Below, piece by piece: positions 42,631 through 51,120 of a DNA stretch of 64,000 nucleotides; within the stretch, counting starts at the first letter, position 1; each line of letters starts with the position of its first letter. Source of the DNA: G963666935 sp963666935 (GTDB lineage Bacteria; Bacillota; Clostridia; Christensenellales; CAG-138); assembly GCA_963666935.1 (NCBI GenBank), contig OY762936.1, positions 1,922,001 through 1,986,000 on the forward strand, read 5' to 3'. Below the pieces are notes generated by a model. The model did not search any database. It worked only from the letters and a program-made list of their open reading frames with translations, and was not told the DNA's origin. The position numbers were made by a program, and so were the translations under genes.

Positions 42631-43027
42631 TATCGTACCTCCCTGGCATGCTCATAAAAAGAGCATACCCCAACGAGTATAAATTATCCACCTAATAGTA
42701 ACACAAAACAAAAGCCGATTCAAATCCATTCTGTGAAAAATCAGGCTCGAAACGTGAAATAACCGTGATATTGACGTCAATTATTTTTGCGCAATTCACA
42801 AAATTCGCACCGATGATACGACAAACAGTTAATTTAGTATAATTACTTCTTTCTGAAAAAGCGGCTCCCATGCATTTCATAACGTTGCTTGACAGTTCAA
42901 CCCATCCGTACAGAAAACGCAAGCACCCCCTACAAGAGGTGCTTTGTGCCATCAGAAGCATACCATCAGTCTTGCTCTTCCTAACCCTCTGCATTATACT
43001 AAAATCAAATTCATTTGGAGGTGCGCC
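42631..43027. other. Intergenic region between divergent ftsH and a membrane protein gene
   Basis: 397 bases without a supported gene. It holds an ATGCTC/GAGCAT hairpin just upstream of ftsH, a perfect 12-base palindrome ATTGACGTCAAT (42770-42781), an AAGCACC/GGTGCTT hairpin (about 42919-42943) and a promoter (TTGCTC 42972-42977, 17 bases, TATACT 42995-43000) for the gene at 43028. A 100-residue minus-strand frame here has no coding character. Confidence 0.55.
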
Positions 43028-43552
43028 ATGATCCGTTCATCCAGCAAAGCCGCCCTGCCGGCCTTCTTACTCCTGATTCTCTCCCTGACCCTTGCCGTGG
43101 CCGCCATGTTTGTCTCCTTAGGCGGCTACAACATCATTGTTCAGATCTACCCCATGTTCCTCACAATCGTCAGGCCTTATGCAACTGCAGCCTTGGTGGT
43201 ATTCGCCATCCTGCTTCTGCCCACGGACCGCAAAGGCGGCGTTCTCCAACGGATACTGGCCTTCCTTTGGGCCGGGCTGCTGGTGTTGGGCAACCTAGTG
43301 CACGTCCTGTACATGCTGCTTCCCGGTTCCAAGGGCATCAGCACCTTGTTTCAGCTCTTCTCCCTGCCGGGCTCCGGCCTCCTGCGCTTTATGTTCTTGC
43401 AGCTTCAGGCAATACTTCGCGGAACCTTTCACGCAAATACTTTCCTGTCCCTGTTCGCCCATCTGTTCGCTTTCTCCGCATGTGTTCTTTGCACAGTGGG
43501 CGCCTGCCGGCGCTTACCCGCAAACGCGGAAACTCCACTCTATAAACAGTAA
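43028..43552 (+). CDS. Hypothetical membrane protein
   Basis: A 174-residue protein with four predicted transmembrane helices (ALPAFLLLILSLTLAVAAMF, ATAALVVFAILLL, ILAFLWAGLLVLGNLVHVLY, LFAHLFAFSACVLC). No motif of a known transporter or enzyme is visible. It begins behind GGAGGTG under a good promoter (42972-43000) and ends at the terminator at 43583. Role unknown; the neighbours (ftsH, pdxR) give no clue. Confidence 0.7.
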   Translation: MIRSSSKAALPAFLLLILSLTLAVAAMFVSLGGYNIIVQIYPMFLTIVRPYATAALVVFAILLLPTDRKGGVLQRILAFLWAGLLVLGNLVHVLYMLLPGSKGISTLFQLFSLPGSGLLRFMFLQLQAILRGTFHANTFLSLFAHLFAFSACVLCTVGACRRLPANAETPLYKQ

Positions 43553-43582
43553 TCCAAACGAAGCCGGACCCTTGATTCCATC

Positions 43583-43616
43583 AAAAAATGAGGCTCTTAT
43601 CCGGGTTTCATTTTTT
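43583..43616. terminator. Bidirectional terminator
   Basis: AAAAAATGA (43583-43591) and TCATTTTTT (43608-43616) arms between convergent genes. Confidence 0.7.
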
Positions 43617-43618
43617 GC

Positions 43619-45037
43619 TTACCCGTCATGTAGCGACGCGGCAAGCCTCTCCACCGCTTCGGAAATCTGTGCTGGATCGATGCCCGCATAGCTCATCACG
43701 GCGGTGCGGTCCCATCCTTTGCCGTTAGCGCCCCGACGGCAGTCGGAAACCATCAGCAGCCGAATTCCCGCCTCTGCCGCCCGTTCCCGAATCTCGTAAT
43801 CCGAGAGGTTCGTATGAAACCGAAGCAGGAAGTGAAGCCCCGCTTCTTTAGCCAATATCTCACAGCTTGGCCCCATTTGGCTTTTCTCTATAGCCTTCAC
43901 CAACTCGTCCCGAACGCCACGACAGTAGGTACGCACCCGGTTTACGTGCCGCTGGAACTGTCCGCTCTGAATAAATTCGCTGAGCATATACTGTTCGGTA
44001 GCGGGCACTGTGCAGGCGTAAAACCCCAACTCCCGCTCAAACCGTTCCAAGAGCGCCTGCGGCAGCGCCATGTAGCCTATGCGCAGCGCAGGGGCCACAG
44101 TTTTGGAGAAAGTGTTCACGTAAATCACCCGCCCCTCCGCGTCGATGCTTTGCAGCGCGGGCACGGGCCTGCCGGAAAAGCGGAACTCGCTGTCATAGTC
44201 GTCCTCAATTAAATACCGGTCGGGGCGCTCCATGGCCCAAGCCAGCAGCTCCGTACGCCGAGGGAACGGCATTGTGCCGCCGCCGGGGAATTGGTGGGAA
44301 GGGGATACGTGGGCCACCCGTGCCCGGCTCTGCCGCAGCCCGGTTACAGACATACCCTTTTCGTCCACCTCCACATATTCGCAAGCCACCCCGTTCTTTC
44401 TATAGATAAGGGCGGTCTTATAGTAACCCGGATCCTCCAGCGCGTAAATTTTATCCCGGCCCAAAAGCTGCACGATGAGGCCGTAGAGGTATTCCGCCCC
44501 GGCTCCAACGACAATTTGGCGGGGAGAAACCTTAATGCCCCGCATTTCCTCCAAAGAATGGGCGATGGCCTGCCGCAGTTCCATGGCCCCGCTGTGATCC
44601 GTAGCCTGCAGCAGCCGCTCCCCCCGCTCGCTTAGCATCCGGCGCAGGATGCGGGAAAGCACCGGGAAGGGGAACAGCTCCGCCCGGGGCGTGCCGGAAG
44701 CCAAATCCATAAGCCAGCTTTCCCCCGGCCTTTGTTCTCCCGCCGGCGTCCGCTCATGCAATTCCGGCTCGGCCTGCGCGGCCGGGGCCGGGTATTCCAC
44801 CTTCGCCGCATAGTGCCCGCTGCCGGGCCGGGCCGTCAGGTACCCCTCCGCCAGAAGCTGGCCATAGGCCGCCTCTACCGTGGTAACGCTGATTCCCAGC
44901 CGTGCCGAGAGCTCTCGCTTGGAAGGCAGTCGCTCTCCGGGCCGTATATCGCCGCACTCCATATCCCTTCGCAGCATCCAGTACAGTTCCATGTATAGCG
45001 GGCCCTTCCCCCGCCCCGTCAGCTCATGCATCCACAT
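43619..45037 (-). CDS. MocR/PdxR-family regulator (GntR HTH + aminotransferase-like)
   Basis: A 472-residue regulator. The N-terminal GntR wHTH (about 10-75: GERLPSKRELSARLGISVTT followed by VEAAYGQLLAEGYL) joins an aminotransferase-I-like domain that binds PLP, with DDYDSEFRF and VNTFSKTVAPALRIGY (PLP Lys) retained. MocR/PdxR proteins sense PLP and control vitamin B6 genes. The pyridoxamine kinase gene lies about 290 bases away on the other strand, the expected target. The autoregulation site was not identified. Confidence 0.9.
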   Translation of the reverse strand: MWMHELTGRGKGPLYMELYWMLRRDMECGDIRPGERLPSKRELSARLGISVTTVEAAYGQLLAEGYLTARPGSGHYAAKVEYPAPAAQAEPELHERTPAGEQRPGESWLMDLASGTPRAELFPFPVLSRILRRMLSERGERLLQATDHSGAMELRQAIAHSLEEMRGIKVSPRQIVVGAGAEYLYGLIVQLLGRDKIYALEDPGYYKTALIYRKNGVACEYVEVDEKGMSVTGLRQSRARVAHVSPSHQFPGGGTMPFPRRTELLAWAMERPDRYLIEDDYDSEFRFSGRPVPALQSIDAEGRVIYVNTFSKTVAPALRIGYMALPQALLERFERELGFYACTVPATEQYMLSEFIQSGQFQRHVNRVRTYCRGVRDELVKAIEKSQMGPSCEILAKEAGLHFLLRFHTNLSDYEIRERAAEAGIRLLMVSDCRRGANGKGWDRTAVMSYAGIDPAQISEAVERLAASLHDG

Positions 45038-45113
45038 AATTGGCCCCTTTAATAATTTGAAAATTGGTTATTTTTGCACTGCCAATTCTATTGTATCCTA
45101 GGTCTGTTCTTTA

Positions 45114-45297
45114 AGGCAAGAGGAATCGAAGCCCTACGGTTTAGAGGGTCTCTAAACTCTTCGACCTAAAAGCCGTAATTTTGGATGCAGGTCGAGGAAG
45201 CGGAGAGAGCCGTAGTGGTTCTACGGCGACTGACGATGACAATGGTATGCGCCAAAATAGCGTTTTTAGGCGCAGGGGTTCGACTCCCTTTGCCTCA
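45114..45297 (+). other. Structured segment with tRNA-like T arm upstream of pdxK
   Basis: Several stems are visible: GTTTAGAG/CTCTAAAC (45139-45157) inside TCGAAG/CTTCGA (45126-45164); an alternative TTCGACCT/AGGTCGAG (45160-45196) that excludes it; GCCGTAG/CTACGGC (45209-45227); TGCGCC/GGCGCA (45248-45274); then AGGGG TTCGACT CCCTT (45274-45290), which is a perfect T-arm. The 5' AGGCAAG (45114) can pair with TTTGCCT near the end. It is not a normal tRNA and lacks a tmRNA tag frame. It may be a leader RNA, a decayed ssrA/tRNA or an element scar. It lies just upstream of the kinase start. Confidence 0.35.
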
Positions 45298-45326
45298 TGC
45301 AAGATAAGGGTTTTTGGAGGTTTTTG

Positions 45327-46163
45327 GTGAAGCGAATCCTGACCATACAAGATATCTCCTGCGTAGGAAAGTGTTCTCTGACGGTGGCGCTACCCATCCT
45401 TTCCGCTATGGGGTTGGAAACGGCGGTGCTGCCCACGGCGGTGCTTTCCGCCCATACCGTATTCCCCAACTTCACCTTCCGGGACCTGACCGCGGATATC
45501 GAGCCCATCAGTCGCCACTGGCAAGCGGAGGGCCTCGGCTTTGACGCCATTTACACGGGCTATCTGGGCTCGCTGGAGCAGCTTCGGCTCATCGGCGACC
45601 TATTTGACCGTTTTCGCACGGAAAACACCCTGATTGTGGTAGATCCGGTGATGGCGGACAATGGCAAGCTTTACACGGGCTTCACCAAGGAGTTTGCCAA
45701 GGGGATGGCAAGCCTCTGCGCCAAAGCGGACGTAATCCTGCCCAATAGGACAGAGGCGGCCTGTCTCTTAGGGATTCCCTACGTAGCGGAAGGCTACAAT
45801 GAAGACTACGTGAAGGATATTCTGGTGAAGCTGACCAATCTCGGCGCAAAGCGCGCGGTGCTCACGGGTGTGAGCTTTGTGCCGGACAAGCTGGGAGTTA
45901 TGGCTTACGACAGGCAGACAGGCGAATTCTTCCAGTATTTTACCAGCCGAATCCCCGCCACCTTCCATGGCACCGGCGACGTATTTGCCTCCACCTTTGT
46001 AGGAGGGCTGATGAACGGACTTCCCCTGAAGGACGCCCTAGCCCTTGCGGCTGACTATACCGTGGCCTGCATCGAGGATACCATTTCCGACCCAACCCGC
46101 CGCTGGTATGGCGTGAACTTCGAACCCAACCTACCCATGCTCATGCGCAGGTTGGGAAAATAG
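45327..46163 (+). CDS. pdxK: Pyridoxamine/pyridoxine kinase
   Basis: A 278-residue PfkB/ThiD-related vitamer kinase that phosphorylates pyridoxal/pyridoxamine. It begins TIQDISCVGKCSLTVALPIL and has DPVMADNG, PNRTEAACLLG and the catalytic GTGDVFAS motif (about 210-217). It starts with GTG at 45327, six bases after GGAGG; an in-frame ATG at 45297 lacks a site. The divergent MocR-type regulator supports the B6 assignment over thiamin kinases. Confidence 0.88.
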   Translation: MKRILTIQDISCVGKCSLTVALPILSAMGLETAVLPTAVLSAHTVFPNFTFRDLTADIEPISRHWQAEGLGFDAIYTGYLGSLEQLRLIGDLFDRFRTENTLIVVDPVMADNGKLYTGFTKEFAKGMASLCAKADVILPNRTEAACLLGIPYVAEGYNEDYVKDILVKLTNLGAKRAVLTGVSFVPDKLGVMAYDRQTGEFFQYFTSRIPATFHGTGDVFASTFVGGLMNGLPLKDALALAADYTVACIEDTISDPTRRWYGVNFEPNLPMLMRRLGK

Positions 46164-46185
46164 TAAATCAAAAGTAACCGACAAA

Positions 46186-46209
46186 CGCCCGCTCTGAATA
46201 GAGCGGGCG
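46186..46209. terminator. Terminator between pdxK and the ABC operon
   Basis: CGCCCGCTCT, loop GAAT, AGAGCGGGCG; closes both convergent units. Confidence 0.88.
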
Positions 46210-46230
46210 TCTTACATTGTCAAAAGCCGT

Positions 46231-47025
46231 TTAACCAGCGTTTACGCTGGCAAAATTCACTTTCTCATCCGGGAGGGGAACGATGACCGGAACTCCCATA
46301 TAATCAATGATGTGCACATGGATCCGGTACACTTCTTCGATGTTCTCCGGCGTCATCGTCTCCCGCCCGCCATAGGCGAAAATCTGAGATTCTTTCAGGA
46401 ATATGAAGCGGTCGCAATAGCGGATGGCCAGATTTAGGTCGTGGATGATAATTGCCACGGAAATATTGTGTTCCCGGGCGATTTGTTTGACAATGCGAAG
46501 GACTTCATGCTGGTTGCAGGGATCCAGGTTGCTTGTAGGCTCATCCAGAAGGAGCAACTTGGGCTCCTGCGCCAATGCCCTGGCCAGCGTCACTTTTTGC
46601 GCTTCTCCGCCCGAAAGCTCTGATACATTCCGCAGCGCGAAATCCTCTAGCTTCATCTTGCGTATGATATCGCAAACGATTTCCCTGTCCTGCGAAGTAG
46701 CATCCCACTTGATGTATGGCTTGCGGCCCAAAAGTATCGCGTCAAACACTGTCATGCTGACGGATCCGCCGCTTTGCGGCACATAGGCCACGTTTTGTGC
46801 CATATCCGTTTTGCTCATGCCAAATACGTTTTCGCCGTCAATTAGCACCACGCCCTGCCCCGCGGGATAAATCCGATCCACGCATTTGAGCAGCGTACTC
46901 TTTCCCGCCCCATTGTTGCCGAGAATGGCAATGCACTGGCAATTATTAATATCAAAAGCCACGTCTTCCAGCACATTGCGCGTTTTTTTGCCATAGGCAA
47001 ATGTAATATTGCTGACTTCAACCAT
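46231..47025 (-). CDS. ABC transporter ATPase (FecE/BtuD type)
   Basis: A 264-residue ATPase. Walker A GNNGAGKSTLLK, Q-loop in AYVPQSGG, signature LSGGEAQKVTLARAL, Walker B LLLLDEPTSNLD. The start at 47025 overlaps the permease stop; the ribosome site is weak and translation is probably coupled. It drives import of a metal chelate or cofactor through the FecCD-type permease. It is the last gene of the FmdE/methyltransferase operon. Confidence 0.92.
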   Translation of the reverse strand: MVEVSNITFAYGKKTRNVLEDVAFDINNCQCIAILGNNGAGKSTLLKCVDRIYPAGQGVVLIDGENVFGMSKTDMAQNVAYVPQSGGSVSMTVFDAILLGRKPYIKWDATSQDREIVCDIIRKMKLEDFALRNVSELSGGEAQKVTLARALAQEPKLLLLDEPTSNLDPCNQHEVLRIVKQIAREHNISVAIIIHDLNLAIRYCDRFIFLKESQIFAYGGRETMTPENIEEVYRIHVHIIDYMGVPVIVPLPDEKVNFASVNAG

Positions 47026-48094
47026 TTTTTTTGAACCCCCGGAATAAAAGGTAGAGAAATAAGGGAGCGCCAAGGAACGAGGTAATGGCTCCGATGGGCA
47101 GAATCACAGGGGAAATAATCATCCGGGCGAAGGTGTCTGCTAAAATCAGTAGCAGTCCTCCGGCAACCGCCGAACAGGGGATCAGGTATCTGTAGTCGTT
47201 ACCCACAAACCTGCGCATGATATGCGGCGCCACAAGCCCCACAAAGCTGATGATCCCCACAAACGAAACCGCCACCGCCGCCGTCAGAGAGCTAATTGCC
47301 ATGCTGGTCAGCATGACCTTTCTCGTGTTAACGCCAAGGCTTTTTGCCGTATCTGCGCCGCTGCCCATGGCGTTATAGTTCCAGCGGTTCAACAGGAAAT
47401 AGACCAGTGAACCCAGGAATACCACCCACAGCACCAGTAGCTCCGGCCATCCCGCGCTGCCCAAATTTCCGAAAGTCCAGAACACCACCGAAGCAATTTT
47501 GGTTTCATCTGCAAAGTACTGCAGCAGCGTGCTGGCCCCGCCGAACAGGGAGCTTAAGGCGACACCAGCCAAAATCAGCGCCGATGGGCCCATATCCTTC
47601 TTGAATTGGGATAACCCCATTATCACAACTGTGGACAACGAGCCAAAAACAAAGGCACAAATGGTGACGATGTAGGGGTTGTTGATGGCAATGGCCGTAG
47701 CTGCGGCGTTGGAGTTCACCACACCGCCGCCGAATACGATGATGCCCAGTGCGGCACCGAACGCCGCACCCTGAGAGACCCCCAGCGTCGAGGACGACGC
47801 CAGGGGATTTTGCAGCACACATTGCATCACGGCGCCCGAAACGGCCAGCGATGCGCCGACGACGATGGCCGCGATCACCCGAGGAAGCCGGATGTTCATG
47901 ATGGCAATTCGGGTTTGGGTCGTACCCTCTCCCAGAATACCCCGGATGATATCGGGCACCGTAATGTTTAAAGATCCCTTACTCACGGCAATGAGGCCAA
48001 TGCCGATGATGGCAGCAAAGATCACAACGAATGTGATTTTTTTGCGCCATATAAATACCTCGTATGCCGCAAGCCGGGTGTGTTTATCATTCAT
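47018..48094 (-). CDS. ABC transporter permease (FecCD/BtuC family)
   Basis: A 358-residue permease with about ten transmembrane helices. The family signatures are visible: RLPRVIAAIVVGASLAVSGA (N-terminal), QCVLQNPLASSSTLGVSQGA and GLVAPHIMRRFVGNDYRYLI. Members import ferric siderophores, cobalamin, heme or, in MolB, molybdate. A GTG at 48109 and this ATG are both possible; the binding-protein stop lies at 48096-48098. Substrate is inferred only from neighbours. Confidence 0.9.
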   Translation of the reverse strand: MNDKHTRLAAYEVFIWRKKITFVVIFAAIIGIGLIAVSKGSLNITVPDIIRGILGEGTTQTRIAIMNIRLPRVIAAIVVGASLAVSGAVMQCVLQNPLASSSTLGVSQGAAFGAALGIIVFGGGVVNSNAAATAIAINNPYIVTICAFVFGSLSTVVIMGLSQFKKDMGPSALILAGVALSSLFGGASTLLQYFADETKIASVVFWTFGNLGSAGWPELLVLWVVFLGSLVYFLLNRWNYNAMGSGADTAKSLGVNTRKVMLTSMAISSLTAAVAVSFVGIISFVGLVAPHIMRRFVGNDYRYLIPCSAVAGGLLLILADTFARMIISPVILPIGAITSFLGAPLFLYLLFRGFKKNG

Positions 48095-48095
48095 G

Positions 48096-49241
48096 TTACT
48101 TTGCAGCACTCAAATCAATCTTCTCATAACCCAGTCCGGCCTGTGCAAGCACATCCACGTAATCGTCTATGCCCAGGAAAAACTTGAAGATTTCATTGGC
48201 CTTCTCTTCAGCGTTGATGTCCGCGAACTGCTCCGGATATAGGATGCAGGCGTCATAGTAGCAGTTGGCCAGCGGAATCTCAACATTGGAGTAGTAGGCG
48301 GTGGCGCTGGGGCATTGGTAGACGTTTCCGCTCTGGAAAGCCTGCAGCTGGGCGTAGAAATCCGGGTCTGCCGCATAGTCCTGCTTCACCAACTCCATTC
48401 CGCCGGAATCCAGGAAGATGATCTGGGGATCCCATGCCAGAATCTGTTCACGGTCTACTTCCATGCCGCGTGACTTTTCGGAGATGCCCTTGGATACGTC
48501 GTTGGCCGCTATGACCTTGAAGATGGTGGAATTGACACCAACGCCCTCGATACCGTGGGTGCCCTTGAAGGATACGCCCGCAGTCATCACCGTAGGCTTG
48601 CCCTCGTCGGATATGTTAGCCGTTCTGGTGGCCAAGTCATCCAGACAGGTATTAATATAGGTAATCACTTCCTCTGCTCTTTCCGAAACTCCGCAGACAT
48701 CGCCCAGCATGCGGAGCGCTTGCTCGTAGTCCTCGCCGAACAGGGTGCCCATGGCAACAGAAACTACGGGGATGCCGGTCTTGGTCTGGATCTCATCTGC
48801 CAGCTCCGCCGCATAGGAGCAAAGGATAATGTCGGGCTCCGCCGCGATAATCACTTCCGGATAATAGTCGGTGGCGCCGCCTCCGTCCGTGCCCGCCACG
48901 GGCAGATTGGCCCAAAGGTCCTTGCTGGCATAGGCGTATGCCGTCACGGGGCTTACTGTATCCTTATTGAAGCCGCTGATAGCCACAGCCTTGTTCGCAA
49001 TGCCCAGATAGGTCATCATGCGGGGCGCGTTGGCAAGGGGCACGATTCTCTCCACTTTGGTGGGAATTTCAACTGTGCGCCCCACCATGTCTGTGATGGT
49101 ACGGGTAGTGGCTTCGGTTGCGGGGGCCGTGGTTTGTGCGGGAGCCGCCGTTGGTGTGGAATTCGCCGCCTGATTGGCGCAGCCAACCAGCATACTCAGG
49201 GAAAGAACAACAGCTAGAATCAGAAAAATTGAACGTTTCAT
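48096..49241 (-). CDS. ABC substrate-binding lipoprotein (TroA/FecB type)
   Basis: A 381-residue lipoprotein with signal MKRSIFLILAVVLSLSMLVGC (lipobox Cys about 21), a Thr/Ala-rich linker, and the two-lobed chelate-binding fold starting TRTITDMVGRTVEIP, with PDIILCSYAA and WDPQIIFLDSGG. It catches the substrate outside the membrane for the FecCD/FecE pair. The start follows GGAGGAG. It resembles cobalamin/iron/molybdate binding proteins more than simple siderophore ones, but specificity is not readable. Confidence 0.9.
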   Translation of the reverse strand: MKRSIFLILAVVLSLSMLVGCANQAANSTPTAAPAQTTAPATEATTRTITDMVGRTVEIPTKVERIVPLANAPRMMTYLGIANKAVAISGFNKDTVSPVTAYAYASKDLWANLPVAGTDGGGATDYYPEVIIAAEPDIILCSYAAELADEIQTKTGIPVVSVAMGTLFGEDYEQALRMLGDVCGVSERAEEVITYINTCLDDLATRTANISDEGKPTVMTAGVSFKGTHGIEGVGVNSTIFKVIAANDVSKGISEKSRGMEVDREQILAWDPQIIFLDSGGMELVKQDYAADPDFYAQLQAFQSGNVYQCPSATAYYSNVEIPLANCYYDACILYPEQFADINAEEKANEIFKFFLGIDDYVDVLAQAGLGYEKIDLSAAK

Positions 49242-49291
49242 CTTATGTTTCTCCTCCATCATTTAATTATTTCAATAATTGTTTAGTAGGG

Positions 49292-49819
49292 TTACCAGCC
49301 ACGGTCGTAACGCGTGAAGCAGTCCTCGCAGACCGATTTACCGTCCTGCAGGTGCATTTTCTGCTCGGGCGATCCCTCGCCGCAAATTTCGCATACGATG
49401 GTGTTAAAGTGCCTGGCCCGTTCGGGCACGTCGTACTTGGGCTCGGAGAAGGTGAAAATCTCCTCCACCGGCGCGTTAAGCAAATGCTCCTTCCACTGGG
49501 TGCGGTCCATACCATTGTTCTGGTTGGGTTTCATGCAAACCCGAAGCTTCTTCCCGCTCTTGCGATCGAAGAAGGAAAATGCCATCTTACCGGTTCCGCG
49601 GTAAAGAAGATTTCCCTTGCCCATAGTGCAGGAGAGCAGCGCCTGAACGGCATCCACCCCGCATGCATCGTTTTCCGTAATGCATACGATCTGTTCGTCG
49701 TCCGAAGTCCCCATTCCCATGATCTTTGCGGCCGCTTCGCAGGCTTTGAACCCGATGGCAAGTCCCGGGCATTCATGGCCGTGGAAGGCTACCGCCTTTT
49801 CCCAAAGTTCACTTCTCAT
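49292..49819 (-). CDS. FmdE-family protein (first copy)
   Basis: A 175-residue protein of the FmdE family (formylmethanofuran dehydrogenase subunit E-like). The N-terminal FmdE domain has FHGHECPGLAIG with His13, His15, Cys17 and ENDACGVDAVQ (Cys53); the C-terminal zinc ribbon is Cys143, Cys146, Cys164, Cys167. The family binds metal and is associated with molybdenum/tungsten enzymes. It lies between a methyltransferase and an ABC lipoprotein, and a near-identical copy lies at 51121. It is not itself a dehydrogenase catalytic subunit. Confidence 0.88.
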   Translation of the reverse strand: MRSELWEKAVAFHGHECPGLAIGFKACEAAAKIMGMGTSDDEQIVCITENDACGVDAVQALLSCTMGKGNLLYRGTGKMAFSFFDRKSGKKLRVCMKPNQNNGMDRTQWKEHLLNAPVEEIFTFSEPKYDVPERARHFNTIVCEICGEGSPEQKMHLQDGKSVCEDCFTRYDRGW

Positions 49820-49846
49820 TGTTTTTCCTCCTAATTAATTTATGCA

Positions 49847-50659
49847 TTACACATGCCAGTACAGCGTTGCTGTAGTGGTATCCATGTTGCCGCTAATCAC
49901 GCCGTCTATGGCAATGGAGTTGAGGTAATCCCGGATGCTATCTTCCTGCTTTTGCGTCAGCGGATGGGTGGTTTTTGTGCGGTTGATATATACGGTCACC
50001 GCCTTTTCGATGGGGTACTTCATTTCGGAACACTTGCGGTTGTATTCAATCATGGGGTAACGCTCCTGCGCAAAGAGCAGCATGAACGCGTTGAGGATGT
50101 CGCTGTCCCCCATCTGGGGTTTCCCCCCGATTCCCACCAGATCTCGAATCGCATCGTGCACCGCATCCAGGCGCTTGACCGGCTTTACTATGGCGCACCA
50201 TCCCCGGCTGCAGTCGGAAAGCTTCATAAAGGTCTCATAGCTTTGAATCGCGGGAGTCATGTGGGCGTAAACCAGATCGAATTTCTTTTCGAGCCCCTCT
50301 TTTTTCGCGTCGAGCTCGTGCCAGTCGGCAACATCAAACCGCACGTTTTTGATTTCAAGTTCGGCCGCCTTGCGCCTTGCGGCGGCGATCATCCGGGAGG
50401 AAAGATCAACTCCCGCTACGGCCTTCGCCCGCATGGCAATGGCAAGGGCGTGTCCGCCAGCACCGCAGCCCACGTCCAACACCTCTGCGTTCTTGTCAAT
50501 CATCTTCTTTCTTTCCAGCAGCTGCAAAAACTTGTTCTCCTCAAAGGTGGGGATCGGCCGTTCACCAAAACCTTCCGCCATGGTATCCCACCATTCCACA
50601 GCAGACTTCTTATCCTTGGTTTCCAGATTCCAATCCTTTAAAATATCCGCTACCTTCAT
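49847..50659 (-). CDS. Class I SAM-dependent methyltransferase
   Basis: A 270-residue Rossmann methyltransferase. SAM motif I is AEVLDVGCGAGGHALAIA (about 59-76), motif II VAGVDLSSRMIAAARRKAAE, and VRFDVADWHEL (post I). The C-terminal half (about 150-270) is unusual, with two Cys (KLSDCSRGWCAIV). It leads the second transcript of the FmdE cluster, 27 bases before FmdE, behind GGAGGAG. The methyl acceptor is unknown; a corrinoid, arsenic or metallophore substrate is possible. Confidence 0.85.
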   Translation of the reverse strand: MKVADILKDWNLETKDKKSAVEWWDTMAEGFGERPIPTFEENKFLQLLERKKMIDKNAEVLDVGCGAGGHALAIAMRAKAVAGVDLSSRMIAAARRKAAELEIKNVRFDVADWHELDAKKEGLEKKFDLVYAHMTPAIQSYETFMKLSDCSRGWCAIVKPVKRLDAVHDAIRDLVGIGGKPQMGDSDILNAFMLLFAQERYPMIEYNRKCSEMKYPIEKAVTVYINRTKTTHPLTQKQEDSIRDYLNSIAIDGVISGNMDTTTATLYWHV

Positions 50660-50736
50660 GTAATCACTCCTCCTGATTCATAGCCCCATCCTCGGTTGCA
50701 CTTCTATCGTAAAAATATTGCCAGAAAATAAAAAAA

Positions 50737-50770
50737 GGCCATAATGCAACTGCTGTCGCATTTTAGCCTT
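50737..50770 (-). terminator. Terminator in the leader of the methyltransferase transcript
   Basis: Read on the minus strand, AAGGCTAAAATGCGAC, AGCA loop, GTTGCATTATGGCCTT, then T7. It lies after the promoter and before the gene, so it can act as an attenuator. Confidence 0.85.
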
Positions 50771-50870
50771 CATGACAATTTCCATATATTTAGTTTTGAA
50801 GTTTTCTGTGGCTCTTCCAAACGATCCGGCTTGCGTTGGCTTCCTGCCCGCATCAATGCACCTGCAGTGC

Positions 50871-50931
50871 ATAGTTGTCCCCGTTGGGTTCGCCGTGGAC
50901 AACTATAACATTTTCTCTGACCATTCGTCAA
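50871..50931 (-). promoter_or_regulatory. Promoter and inverted repeat of the methyltransferase/FmdE/ABC operon
   Basis: On the minus strand TTGACG (50931-50926), 18 bases, TATAGT (50907-50902). A 10-base inverted repeat ATAGTTGTCC ... GGACAACTAT (50906-50871) starts inside the -10; it could be an operator or the first leader hairpin. About 140 bases of leader then precede the attenuator at 50770-50737. No known riboswitch class was recognised. Confidence 0.65.
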
Positions 50932-51120
50932 GGTTCTTTCGCATTTTCCCCATAAAAAGTTTTCATGCCACATTCCTGCATCCTTCCAGGACACCGGCAT
51001 CCGCATCAAGCAAAAGGAGCCGCAGAACAACTGATCCCAGCCGTTTGCGACGTCCTCTTTTTCGGTGAACCCAAGGGGTCCAATATTATCTGCGTGAAGG
51101 CTTCCCCCCATTACTTTCTT

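Noticed and set aside
42692..42994. 100-residue minus-strand frame upstream of ftsH
   Set aside because: No ribosome site, no family resemblance, and it overlaps the promoter of the gene at 43028.
45235..45297. tRNA gene call from the T arm
   Set aside because: No matching D and anticodon arms at normal distance; kept only as a structured segment.
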